DNA from: Polaromonas sp.
GTDB lineage: Bacteria; Pseudomonadota; Gammaproteobacteria; Burkholderiales; Burkholderiaceae_C
Length of the DNA: 22,384 bases
Direction: 5' to 3'
Assembly (NCBI GenBank): GCA_023259235.1
Contig: JAHFQQ010000011.1
Coordinates: forward strand, 1-22,384
The position numbers and the translations under genes were made by a program. Shown here one piece after another: positions 1 through 6,539 of the stretch. The number at the start of each line of letters is the position of its first letter. Within the stretch, counting starts at the first letter, position 1. A model generated the notes under the pieces. That model had not been told where the DNA came from, did not search any database, and saw only the letters and a list, made by a program, of their open reading frames with translations.

Positions 1-785
1 ACGCCCAGCGCAGTGCCGATCGCCCGTTGCGTCACCCTGATCGGAAAAGCCTCAACCTTTCGCTGGCTCAGGATCGCCACGGTGACCGCTATCCAATAAA
101 GATGATGGTCAGGCCAGAGCCATTGAAACACTCCCGCAGCGCTCAGGCACAACCCAAGTCTGAATGTGTATTGCCAGCCCGATAGATGGCTCAAGGAGCG
201 CGTCCAGCGCGTGAATTTTTGCGCGGCCGTTGCCGTCGATGTGGCGGCGGCGGCACCTGGATTATTGCGTCGGTGCACGCACAACCATGTGCCAAGCAAC
301 AAACTCAGGAGGGATGCCCAAAGTGCGCCGGCAACAATCAGAAAGAGAAGCCACGCAGGATTTGCCAAGGCCTGTGCCACGTTGCTGATAATGATCAGAA
401 ACAGAACAAAGCGCATCATCGCGGCCACCATGGGTCGGCTATACCCCCCAATCGTTGCCGCCACGCACGCGAGCAGGACCACCAGCACATCGGTGAGCCA
501 GCCATTGCCAACCACAAGGGCGGCTGCAATCGAAGCGGCAACAGCTACCAGGAACGCCGAAATCAAGCCTTGCAACTGGACTTTCGGGCTCGATCCAGGC
601 CTCACCCCGGCGACCGCCAGCGCGCCTACTGATGCCGTCAGGCCCAAAGGAAGTTGCCCCAGCGCAGCGGCGAAAACAATTGGCGCAATCATGCCGATGC
701 CGGAGGCGAGAACTTCCGCCATTTCCACCTCAACGTCTTGCGACCAGTGGAGCGCCTTCACCAAATGTGCCTTTCCGTTCTGCAT
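1..785 (-). CDS. FUSC-family inner-membrane transporter, N-terminal part (3' end outside window)
   Basis: An open minus-strand frame runs from ATG at 785 off the window edge, giving about 261 codons. The product is very hydrophobic, with about seven candidate membrane segments. The first lies near residues 32-50, then a run of alanine/valine/leucine-rich helices, then after a basic cytoplasmic stretch (around residues 170-195) the pattern FRLGLCLSAAG...YWIAVTVAILSQ...RAIGTALG. That last part resembles the FUSC/aromatic acid exporter domain (fusaric acid resistance and p-hydroxybenzoate efflux relatives), which is expected to export aromatic or other hydrophobic compounds across the inner membrane. 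A second in-frame ATG at 722 has a better ribosome site (GAGGTGG just upstream), so the start is uncertain. The frame stays open upstream of 785, but no ATG or GTG was seen there. It lies downstream of arsC in the same direction, with about 166 bases between. The family call is recognition by eye. Confidence 0.7.
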   Translation of the reverse strand, partial: MQNGKAHLVKALHWSQDVEVEMAEVLASGIGMIAPIVFAAALGQLPLGLTASVGALAVAGVRPGSSPKVQLQGLISAFLVAVAASIAAALVVGNGWLTDVLVVLLACVAATIGGYSRPMVAAMMRFVLFLIIISNVAQALANPAWLLFLIVAGALWASLLSLLLGTWLCVHRRNNPGAAAATSTATAAQKFTRWTRSLSHLSGWQYTFRLGLCLSAAGVFQWLWPDHHLYWIAVTVAILSQRKVEAFPIRVTQRAIGTALG

Positions 786-951
786 CTGCGACTTCCAGAA
801 GCAATTCTTGCCTGTAGCCCCCGTATCTATTGCATAATATGCTATTAAATACAGAGCAACCAGAGCGCTTTCCGGTTCGCCCGCTTTGACAGTTCCCCGG
901 CACTTTCCTTGCGGTCGCGGTAGCGGCCCCAAAAAACAGTGGGGACTTCCG

Positions 952-1374
952 TCAGACCCGCCGCCCCTGCGCGTCAATCACCGCTTCACCATCTTCCTTC
1001 GTAAAGGCGCCAAGCTGCCGCTGCGGCAAAATTTCCAGCACGGCCTCGGAGGGACGGCACAGGCGCGTGCCCAGGGGCGTGACGACGATGGGGCGGTTGA
1101 TGAGGATGGGGTGCGCCAGCATGTAATCGGTCAGCTCGTCATCGCTCCACTTTGGATTATCCAGGTCCAGTTCCTTGTAGATTGCTTCCTTGGCGCGCAT
1201 GACATCGCGCACCGGCGTGCCGATCGCGGCGATCAAGGCCAGCAGCTCAGCGCGGCTGGGTGGTGTTTCCAGGTAATGGATGACGCGGGGCTCGACACCC
1301 GTGTTGCGAATCAGCGCCAGCGTGTTGCGCGAGGTGCCGCACCTGGGGTTGTGATAGATCGTGATGTCGGTCAT
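952..1374 (-). CDS. arsC: Arsenate reductase ArsC (glutaredoxin-coupled type)
   Basis: This 140-residue cytoplasmic enzyme reduces arsenate to arsenite with electrons from glutathione/glutaredoxin, and is close in length to E. coli plasmid ArsC (141). The thioredoxin-like fold begins with ITIYHNPRCGTSRNTL, placing the catalytic cysteine at residue 12 in the conserved NPRCGTS context. The later arginine-bearing segments GTPVRDVMR, HPILINRPIVV and GTRLCRPSEAVLEIL match the family's oxyanion-binding region. ATG at 1374 has a good ribosome site, AAGGA, seven bases upstream. That site directly follows the stop codon (1387-1389) of the degraded arsA remnant, so arsC is the last gene of the arsR-arsD-arsA-arsC series. 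The reductase looks intact, but its product arsenite would need an efflux pump (ArsB or Acr3) that is not in this window. Confidence 0.95.
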   Translation of the reverse strand: MTDITIYHNPRCGTSRNTLALIRNTGVEPRVIHYLETPPSRAELLALIAAIGTPVRDVMRAKEAIYKELDLDNPKWSDDELTDYMLAHPILINRPIVVTPLGTRLCRPSEAVLEILPQRQLGAFTKEDGEAVIDAQGRRV

Positions 1375-1386
1375 TGGGCAATCCTT

Positions 1387-1594
1387 TCAGTCTGCACTGC
1401 CGGCAAGTTGCAGGAGCCGGTCCACGCCTGTCGGCTCGTCTTTCAGCAAGGGAACCACGGCGTAGCGGCGGACGTGCTGGCCAGGCACCCAGGAGTTGTT
1501 CCTCGATGCCCTTGGGCACGGCGCCGGGCAACACACCGCGCAGCCGGCCGACGATGCGTTCGCGGCAGGCTTGCGCAGCGCCCTGGGGAATAAA
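1387..1594 (-). pseudogene. arsA: Degraded arsA (arsenite-pump ATPase) remnant: two fragments in different frames
   Basis: The space between arsD and arsC holds no intact gene but two pieces that resemble ArsA. The first (about 1594 to 1484) reads ...IPQGAAQACRERIVGRLRGVLPG...GIEEQLLGA, which lines up with the part of the N-terminal half of E. coli ArsA containing QQYRARIVDPIKGVLP...INEQLSGA. The second, in another frame (about 1479 to the stop at 1387-1389), reads QHVRRYAVVPLLKDEPTGVDRLLQLAG, matching the extreme C-terminus of ArsA (QHASRVALVPVLASEPTGIDKLKQLAG). The P-loop region before the first piece and roughly 440 residues between the pieces are missing. I infer at least two deletions and a frame change. 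The E. coli comparison is from memory, but the ordered agreement at the exact operon position expected for arsA makes chance unlikely. Confidence 0.82.
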
Positions 1595-1621
1595 CTTTCG
1601 TCGCCGCGGCGGCTGCCCGGC

Positions 1622-1984
1622 TCAGCCGCAGTTGCCGCCGCTGCAGCAATGACTCTCTGCTTTTATTTCCACAACCGGCTTGGAAATTCCGGCCCAGCGG
1701 GCCAGATCGCTGCGGACCGGATAGCTGCCGGCCAGCGCCAGCTCACCGTCCACCAGAATCACCGGCAAGGCTTGCTCGCCCGAGAGCTTCAGCAGGTCTT
1801 TGACGACCGCATTTTCGGCAAAAGCGGTAGGCTGCTGCGCCAGGTTGAAGCGCTCGATCAGCGCGCCTTTTTTCTGGGCCCAGTCCACATCGGCTGAAAA
1901 GTTGACCAGTTTCGGATCAACATCGCCACCGCTAACACCCATGCTGCTGCTCATGGCCGGATCAAAAACCTGAATCTGTTTCAT
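1622..1984 (-). CDS. arsD: ArsD-family protein lacking the N-terminal metal-binding cysteines
   Basis: A 120-residue protein with a clear ArsD sequence: MKQIQVFDPAM at the start, then DVDPKLVNFSADVDW, IERFNLAQQP and a C-terminal SYPVRSDLARWAGI. ArsD normally passes arsenite to the ArsA ATPase and is a weak repressor; the thiols of Cys12, Cys13 and Cys18 bind the metalloid. Here residues 12, 13 and 18 are all serine (AGC codons at 1949-1951, 1946-1948 and 1931-1933), while the surrounding residues are preserved. A C-terminal CCSGGNC (Cys113, Cys114, Cys119) remains. The start at ATG 1984 is chosen because it gives the standard family N-terminus and has AAGGA upstream; a longer open frame reaches 2038 but adds 18 atypical residues. 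It sits between arsR and the arsA remnant, so its usual partner is gone. Arsenic chaperone activity is doubtful. Confidence 0.92.
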   Translation of the reverse strand: MKQIQVFDPAMSSSMGVSGGDVDPKLVNFSADVDWAQKKGALIERFNLAQQPTAFAENAVVKDLLKLSGEQALPVILVDGELALAGSYPVRSDLARWAGISKPVVEIKAESHCCSGGNCG

Positions 1985-2047
1985 TTGAAAATTCCTTGAA
2001 AAAACTGAAAACCATGGTAAAAAAACCTTTGCGTTCAAGCTGCGCTT

Positions 2048-2383
2048 TCAGCGCGCAGCACAAACCGCCAAGGCGCTATTGACGAGACACTGCTCGGGTC
2101 GGCCCGCGCAACACTCTTCGGTGAGGTAGCCGATCAGTTCCACCATCAGCGGCAGGTTCGCGCGATAGCGCTGGTACCTGCCTTCCTGCTCGACGGTCAC
2201 CAGTTGCGCGTGCGTCAGCGCCTTCAGGTGAAACGACAAATTGGTGGGCGGCAGCCCGATCGTTGCGGCAATGTCTCCCGCCACCAGGCCTTGCGGCCCT
2301 TGCCTGACGAGCAGCCGGTACACATCCAGGCGCACCCCCGAAGAGAGGGATTCGAAAACGGTGACGGCTTTTTGCTGCTCCAT
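2048..2383 (-). CDS. arsR: ArsR-family arsenite-responsive repressor (C-terminal cysteine type)
   Basis: This 111-residue winged-helix repressor (SmtB/ArsR family) is expected to shut off the ars operon until As(III) binds. The DNA-binding helix is visible as GDIAATIGLPPTNLSFHLKAL, followed by the wing LVTVEQEGRYQRYRAN. The E. coli-type CVC sensor is absent. Instead a C-terminal ECCAGRPEQC gives Cys91, Cys92 and Cys99, like the C-terminal As(III) site described for Acidithiobacillus ferrooxidans ArsR. ATG at 2383 is preferred over the upstream TTG at 2398, because a TTGACA/AATAAT promoter places +1 at about this ATG and the TTG would lie outside the transcript. It is divergent from nodI, with 99 bases between the starts, and is followed by arsD after 63 bases. 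Confidence 0.93.
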   Translation of the reverse strand: MEQQKAVTVFESLSSGVRLDVYRLLVRQGPQGLVAGDIAATIGLPPTNLSFHLKALTHAQLVTVEQEGRYQRYRANLPLMVELIGYLTEECCAGRPEQCLVNSALAVCAAR

Positions 2384-2389
2384 AGATTG

Positions 2390-2419
2390 ATTATTCAACT
2401 AACATTGAAATTATGTCAA
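2390..2419 (-). promoter_or_regulatory. arsR promoter with embedded operator
   Basis: On the minus strand, TTGACA (2419-2414) and AATAAT (2395-2390) are separated by 18 bases, a near-consensus sigma-70 promoter. The inverted repeat TTCAA (2394-2398), six bases, TTGAA (2405-2409) lies within the spacer and touches the -10, the geometry expected for an ArsR operator that blocks polymerase. Only six bases separate the -10 hexamer from the arsR ATG, so the transcript is probably leaderless. The promoter is read directly; its use by ArsR is inferred. Confidence 0.78.
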
Positions 2420-2470
2420 GGGTAAGGCCATGCATTGCCTGCCAGCCATTTTGCGGGTCCGGCCCGGCAG

Positions 2471-2476
2471 CACAAT
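2471..2476 (+). promoter_or_regulatory. Candidate -10 element of nodI, leaderless arrangement
   Basis: CACAAT lies exactly six bases before the nodI ATG (2483), and there is no good Shine-Dalgarno site. No convincing -35 is seen 16-18 bases upstream, so this rests mainly on the same arrangement recurring at five other unit-first genes in the window. Confidence 0.4.
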
Positions 2477-2482
2477 ACGGAC

Positions 2483-3439
2483 ATGATTGCAGAGACTCCC
2501 TCACCGATTTTTTCCGTTCAATCCTTGAGCAAGCGCTATGGCAGCAGCACCGTCGTTGACGATCTGTCGTTCAGCATCGCACCGGGGGAATGCCTGGGCG
2601 TGATCGGCCCCAATGGCGCCGGCAAAACCACAACCATCCGCATGTGCCTGGGATTGACGGCACCCGATGCCGGGACCATTTCCTATTTCCCGGGCGGCCC
2701 TGCCGCAACCGTGCTGCAGATGCCAAAAGACGCGCTGGCGATCAAGGAAAAACTTGGCGTGGTCAGCCAGTTCGACAGTCTGGACCCGGATTTTTCATGC
2801 GCCGAAAACCTGCTGGTGTTTGGCCGCTACTTCGGGCTGAAAGACGCGGTGATCAGGGCGCGCATCCCGGATCTGCTGGAATTTGCAGCGCTCACGCACA
2901 AGGCCGACGCCCCGCTGAGCGAGCTGTCGGGCGGGATGAAGCGGCGCCTGAGCCTGGCGCGCGCGCTGGTCAACGACCCGCATCTGCTGCTGCTGGACGA
3001 GCCCACCACCGGGCTGGACCCGCAGGCACGGCACCTGATGTGGGAACGCCTGCAGCGGCTGGTGCAGCAGGGCAAATCGATCCTGCTGACGACCCACTTC
3101 ATGGACGAGGCCGAGCGCCTGTGCAACCGGCTGCTGGTGCTCGACCACGGCCGGAAAATGACCGAGGGCTCGCCGCGCGACCTGATCGCGCGCAACCTGG
3201 AGCCTGATGTGGTGGAAGTCTATGGCGCGGGGGCGCTGGAGCTGGCCGACTCGCCCCTGAAAGCGTTGGCCGCGCGCACCGAGGTGAGCGGCGAAACCGT
3301 GTTTTTCTACACCCAGGACGCCATGCCGCTGCTGACGGCACTGGCCAACCATCCGCAGCTGCGCACGCTGCATCGCCCGGCCAATCTGGAGGACCTGTTC
3401 CTCAAGCTGACCGGTCGCCAGATCAGGGAGGACGCATAG
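2483..3439 (+). CDS. nodI: NodI-type ABC exporter ATP-binding protein
   Basis: A 318-residue ABC ATPase. Walker [10 protein letters not shown] is at residues 42-50, the signature LSGGM at 148-152, Walker B LLLLDE with EPTTGLDP at about 168-180, and the switch histidine lies in [14 protein letters not shown]. The C-terminal tail (SGETVFFYT..., [20 protein letters not shown]) closely resembles rhizobial NodI, which with NodJ exports lipochitin oligosaccharide Nod factor. I see no nod biosynthesis genes here, and in non-rhizobial betaproteobacteria the cargo of this NodI/DrrA-class exporter is unknown. ATG at 2483 is chosen because the ABC fold starts 9-10 residues later; the frame extends upstream to a TTG at 2435 that adds unrelated residues. 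Its stop codon shares one base with the GTG start of the permease gene, so the two are translationally coupled. Confidence 0.92.
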   Translation: MIAETPSPIFSVQSLSKRYGSSTVVDDLSFSIAPGECLGVIGPNGAGKTTTIRMCLGLTAPDAGTISYFPGGPAATVLQMPKDALAIKEKLGVVSQFDSLDPDFSCAENLLVFGRYFGLKDAVIRARIPDLLEFAALTHKADAPLSELSGGMKRRLSLARALVNDPHLLLLDEPTTGLDPQARHLMWERLQRLVQQGKSILLTTHFMDEAERLCNRLLVLDHGRKMTEGSPRDLIARNLEPDVVEVYGAGALELADSPLKALAARTEVSGETVFFYTQDAMPLLTALANHPQLRTLHRPANLEDLFLKLTGRQIREDA

Positions 3440-4278
3440 TGGAACATTCGCCGGATCCCCGACTGTCCAAAACCACGGACAGCCGAATCGCCTTATTTCG
3501 GCCGCCGCAACCGAGCTGGCGCTGGCTGCCGGTTTTTCGCCGCAACCTGCTGGTCTGGCGCAAGCTCGCCATTCCCAGCCTGGCCGGCAACATCGCCGAG
3601 CCGCTGATCACGCTGGTGGCCTTTGGCTACGGCCTGGGCGCGCTGGTCGGGCGGGTGACACAGGACGGCACGACCATGCCTTACATCCTGTTCCTGGCCA
3701 GCGGCTCGATCTGCATGAGCGCGATGAATGCCGCTTCGTTCGAGGCCTTGTACTCGGCCTTCTCGCGCATGCAGGTGCAGCGCACCTGGGACGGCATCAT
3801 GAACGCGCCGGTGCGGCTGGACGACGTGGTGCTGGCCGAAATGCTCTGGGCGGCCTTCAAGGCACTTTTCACCAGCGTGGTGATTCTGCTCGTGATGCTG
3901 GCCCTGGGCATCAGCCACAGTCCGATGCTGCTGCTGGCATTGCCGCTGCTCGGGCTGGCGGGCATTGTGTTTTCCAGCATTGCGCTGATTTTCAACGCGC
4001 TCGCCAAGGGCTATGATTTTTTCACCTATTACTTTTCGCTGTTCCTCACGCCCACCATGTTCCTGAGCGGCGTGTTTTTCCCCCGCGACCAGCTGCCGCG
4101 CGTGCTGCGCGCGATCTCCGATGTGCTGCCGCTGACGGCTGCGGTGGAACTGATACGCCCGCTGTTTCTCGGCCAGTGGCCGGCCCGGGCAGCGCAGAAC
4201 CTGGCGGTGCTGGTGGCGTATGCGGTGCTGGGTTTCTGGCTCGCGCTGGCGCTCACGCGCAAGCGTTTCCGGAACTAA
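3439..4278 (+). CDS. nodJ: NodJ-type ABC-2 exporter permease
   Basis: This 279-residue inner-membrane protein is the partner of the preceding ATPase. About six hydrophobic segments follow a 30-residue N-terminal extension. Family motifs include WRRNLLVW-like FRRNLLVWRKLAIPSLAGNIAEP at the first helix, the central SFEALYSAFSRMQVQRTWDGIMNAPV coupling region, and FLTPTMFLSGVFFPRDQLP near the C-terminus, all typical of NodJ/ABC-2 transporters. Translation most likely begins at GTG 3439: the frame's GTG overlaps the nodI TAG stop by one base, and an AGGGAGG ribosome site lies seven bases upstream. The gene ends 31 bases before the convergent lipoprotein gene's stop. Export is inferred from the family; the substrate cannot be told from the sequence. 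Confidence 0.92.
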   Translation: MEHSPDPRLSKTTDSRIALFRPPQPSWRWLPVFRRNLLVWRKLAIPSLAGNIAEPLITLVAFGYGLGALVGRVTQDGTTMPYILFLASGSICMSAMNAASFEALYSAFSRMQVQRTWDGIMNAPVRLDDVVLAEMLWAAFKALFTSVVILLVMLALGISHSPMLLLALPLLGLAGIVFSSIALIFNALAKGYDFFTYYFSLFLTPTMFLSGVFFPRDQLPRVLRAISDVLPLTAAVELIRPLFLGQWPARAAQNLAVLVAYAVLGFWLALALTRKRFRN

Positions 4279-4309
4279 GTGTCCGGGTTGGCCGCCAGCA
4301 AACCGCTGC

Positions 4310-4972
4310 TCAATTCACGGCAAAGCAGTACAGCAGCCCGGCACCACCCGTGGATTTGAGCCCATCCATGCTGCACCCGCGCGTGGCGTGCGCGGCATTC
4401 CATGATTTCATTGGGGCCGACTCGTCCGTCCCCATCCGGTCATGGTGGCCGACCACGGCCGAGCCGTCCGTGCTGCTGGTCCAGTTGCGGCAGGTGGTGT
4501 CGGCGGCCGACATGTCAATGCGGCCATCCGCGGTGGAACCGGTCAGGATATCGTGCCGGTTCACCGGATCACCCCGGCCACTGATGACTTCGCCTTTTTC
4601 CGTCAGCGCGTTCTGCTTGTTGAGCTTGTTGTCGGGGCCGTGCAGGTCGTCCACGCTGGTGGCCACCACCACGCCCTTGGCGTTTTGCCACGGGCCGCGT
4701 CCGATGCGGTCGCGTGCATTGACCGCCGGGGAACCGTCGCTGGCCCTGCTGCTGAGGTAGGCATGCCAGGTCTTGCCGCCGGCATTGGCAGACGCGGCAA
4801 GCCTCTGGCAGTAGGCATCGGCACCGGCAAGACCGCCGAAATCGGCACCCTTGCCGGGGTTGACGCTGGTCACAAAAAAACTCATCGGGCTTTGCGAGGT
4901 CGACGACATTGGCGCACAGCTGCCAAGCGCGGCAGCCGCGGCCAGGAGGACAAGTTTATTGCGTAGCTGCAT
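4310..4972 (-). CDS. Lipoprotein with a DUF1554-like domain
   Basis: A 220-residue exported lipoprotein. The signal peptide MQLRNKLVLLAAAAALGSC has a lipobox LGSC with the lipidated cysteine at residue 19, and the mature part begins with a serine-rich linker. The domain begins FFVTSVNPGKGADFGGLAGADAYCQRLAASA and continues through TWHAYLSSR, ARDRIGRGPW, CRNWTS and a terminal GLLYCFAVN. This GGLAGADAxCQ...CxxWTS...YCF pattern resembles the DUF1554/lectin-like family known from Leptospira and many environmental bacteria, where cysteines are thought to pair; its function is unknown. An AGGAAA ribosome site six bases before ATG supports the start. The ~200 bases upstream hold its presumed promoter region, with one hairpin (GCAGTGG/CCACTGC, 5001-5019), and no other gene. 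It is convergent with nodJ and appears monocistronic. Confidence 0.75.
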   Translation of the reverse strand: MQLRNKLVLLAAAAALGSCAPMSSTSQSPMSFFVTSVNPGKGADFGGLAGADAYCQRLAASANAGGKTWHAYLSSRASDGSPAVNARDRIGRGPWQNAKGVVVATSVDDLHGPDNKLNKQNALTEKGEVISGRGDPVNRHDILTGSTADGRIDMSAADTTCRNWTSSTDGSAVVGHHDRMGTDESAPMKSWNAAHATRGCSMDGLKSTGGAGLLYCFAVN

Positions 4973-5176
4973 GGTTGTTTCCTGGAGTGGTGGGGGCGCA
5001 GCAGTGGTTGCGCCACTGCACGATACTCCGACTGCCCGGACGATTCAAGCGGGCATCCGCCGGACCCCACCTGGCCACCGCACAGAAGGCGCCACGGACA
5101 AGCAAGACAAGACCGAAGCCCAATATCATTTTGCGTATATCGCTACTATTTACGTGGCACCTGGCGCGTGACCAGC

Positions 5177-5776
5177 TCAGAGATTGAAGAAAACCGTCTC
5201 TTTGCCGTGCGCGCTGGCCTGCAGGTGGATGTCAAAGCGGTAGGCCACGCCAGCGCCGCTGCTTTCGCGTCTGGCGATCAGCGTGGCGCGGCGTTCGGCG
5301 GGCACGCTGGCAAGCACGGCGTCCTGGCTGTTGGCGGCGGCTTCGTCGTCAAAATAAATTCGCGTGAAGACATGCGCCAACAGGCCGCGCAGGGTCACGC
5401 ACACGTCGATGAACGGCGCCTGGCCGGGCGCGGCGGCGGCCGGCTTGACGGTGTGAAACTCAAAATGGTTGCCCGGTAGCGTGCCGGTGCCGCAGCGACC
5501 AAAGCCGCTGAAGCCTTTGGCCTCGGCGTCAAGCAATGAGGTGACGCTCTGCCCGCTGGCATCGAGCTGGCTGATCTCGATCAGCGCGTCCATCACGGTC
5601 TGGCCGGCACCGTCATGGACCTGTCCGGTGATCCGGATGTGCTCGCCTTGGGCATGCGGCTGCGCCAGCACTGGGGTAAACAGGCTTTTCAGATCGTACC
5701 CATACTGCGTTGGCGCGAGGCCGTAGGCAAAATAAGGGCCGACGGTTTGCGACGGGGTCTGTCTGAGTTTGCTCAT
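5177..5776 (-). CDS. pcaG: Protocatechuate 3,4-dioxygenase alpha subunit
   Basis: This 199-residue protein is the alpha subunit of the intradiol dioxygenase that cleaves protocatechuate to 3-carboxy-cis,cis-muconate in the beta-ketoadipate pathway (cytoplasm). The N-terminus MSKLRQTPSQTVGPYFAYGL is the classical PcaG start, followed by HIRITGQVHDGAGQTVMDALIEI, FGRCGT...HFEFHTVKP and the FIDVCVTLRGLLAHVFTRIYF core, ending in YRFDIHLQ. The length matches Pseudomonas PcaG (about 200). An upstream in-frame ATG at 5851 would overlap pcaH and add 25 residues unlike the family, so ATG 5776 is used. The gene follows pcaH after 13 bases, and the two subunits together form the active (alpha-beta-Fe) protomer. 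The iron ligands belong to the beta subunit. No pathway regulator (PcaQ or PcaR) is visible here. Confidence 0.95.
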   Translation of the reverse strand: MSKLRQTPSQTVGPYFAYGLAPTQYGYDLKSLFTPVLAQPHAQGEHIRITGQVHDGAGQTVMDALIEISQLDASGQSVTSLLDAEAKGFSGFGRCGTGTLPGNHFEFHTVKPAAAAPGQAPFIDVCVTLRGLLAHVFTRIYFDDEAAANSQDAVLASVPAERRATLIARRESSGAGVAYRFDIHLQASAHGKETVFFNL

Positions 5777-5789
5777 GATGCGGCCTTGC

Positions 5790-6509
5790 CTATTCAAAGC
5801 GCGTGCCCAGCGGGCCGCGCAGCACGATGTCAAACACATAGCCCAGCGCAAAGTCGGGCTCGGTCACCTCCAGGCTGAACCTGGACACCATGAGCGCGCG
5901 AGCGTCCTCGGGCACGCCCTGGTAAATCGGGTCGTACGCCAGCAGCGGGTCGCCGGGAAAATACATCTGCGTCACCAGGCGGCTGGCAAAGTAGTCGCCA
6001 AACAGGGAAAAGTGAATATGGTTGGGCCGCCAGGCATTCGGGTGGTTGCCCCACGGATAGGCGCCGGGCTTGACGCTCTTGAAGCTGTAGCGGCCCTCCC
6101 CGTCGGTCAGGCAGCGGCCTGCACCCAAAAAGTTGGGGTCCAGCGGCGCGTCGTGCTGGTCAACCTTGTGCGCATAGCGGCCGGCGGCATTGGCCTGCCA
6201 GACCTCGACCAGCGCATGGCGTACCGGCTTGCCGTCTTCGTCGGTGACACGACCGGCCACGATGATGCGCTCGCCCAGTGGCTCGCCGTTCTTGCTGGCA
6301 TTTCTTGTCAGGTCGTGGTCGAGCGGGCCAAGCTGGTCGGCCCCATACACCGGGGCTCGGCGCTGCGCCAGCCCCTGCGCCGTGGGCACCAGCGCGTGCC
6401 TCGGGGCACGCAGCAGCGTCGATTTGTAGCCCGGGGAAACAAGGGGTGGCTGGCTGCTCCAGTCGCGCGGGGCGAGCGCGACGGTGCGGCTGGGCAATTC
6501 TGGCTTCAT
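5790..6509 (-). CDS. pcaH: Protocatechuate 3,4-dioxygenase beta subunit (iron-binding)
   Basis: This 239-residue beta subunit carries the non-heme Fe(III) site. The ligands are visible at Tyr112 (GRYAHK), Tyr151 (PGAYPWGNH), His164 and His166 (RPNHIHFSLFG), a constant offset of four from the Pseudomonas putida residues 108, 147, 160 and 162. The N-terminal tail with PGYKSTLLRAPRHAL and the core RIIVAGRVTDEDGKPVRHALVEVWQAN are typical of the family. GGAGA upstream of ATG supports the start. It lies 30 bases downstream of a methyltransferase gene on the same strand and 13 bases before pcaG, so pcaHG are co-transcribed and may be read together with the upstream gene. Together with pcaG it indicates catabolism of aromatic acids such as 4-hydroxybenzoate or vanillate breakdown products. 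Confidence 0.97.
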   Translation of the reverse strand: MKPELPSRTVALAPRDWSSQPPLVSPGYKSTLLRAPRHALVPTAQGLAQRRAPVYGADQLGPLDHDLTRNASKNGEPLGERIIVAGRVTDEDGKPVRHALVEVWQANAAGRYAHKVDQHDAPLDPNFLGAGRCLTDGEGRYSFKSVKPGAYPWGNHPNAWRPNHIHFSLFGDYFASRLVTQMYFPGDPLLAYDPIYQGVPEDARALMVSRFSLEVTEPDFALGYVFDIVLRGPLGTRFE

Positions 6510-6539
6510 CTGTGTCTCCGCGGGGAAGTGGCGATGCGG

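Noticed and set aside
166..837. Long plus-strand open frame of 223 codons
   Set aside because: It lies antisense to the FUSC-type gene, whose minus-strand product has clear membrane segments; the plus product is Ala/Thr/Arg-rich with no family resemblance.
841..880. Possible fourth copy of the intergenic repeat (GCTATTAAATACAGAGC)
   Set aside because: Only the first arm resembles the repeat; the second half (GGCT...TTTTC) is absent, so chance similarity in AT-rich DNA is as likely.
920..945. Possible arsC terminator (CCCC, T-run, GGGG)
   Set aside because: The stem would be only four base pairs with the T-run inside a ten-base loop, which is not a functional intrinsic terminator.
886..1593. 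Plus-strand open frame of 235 codons across arsC and the arsA remnant
   Set aside because: It is the shadow of arsC and the arsA fragments, which match known families on the other strand.
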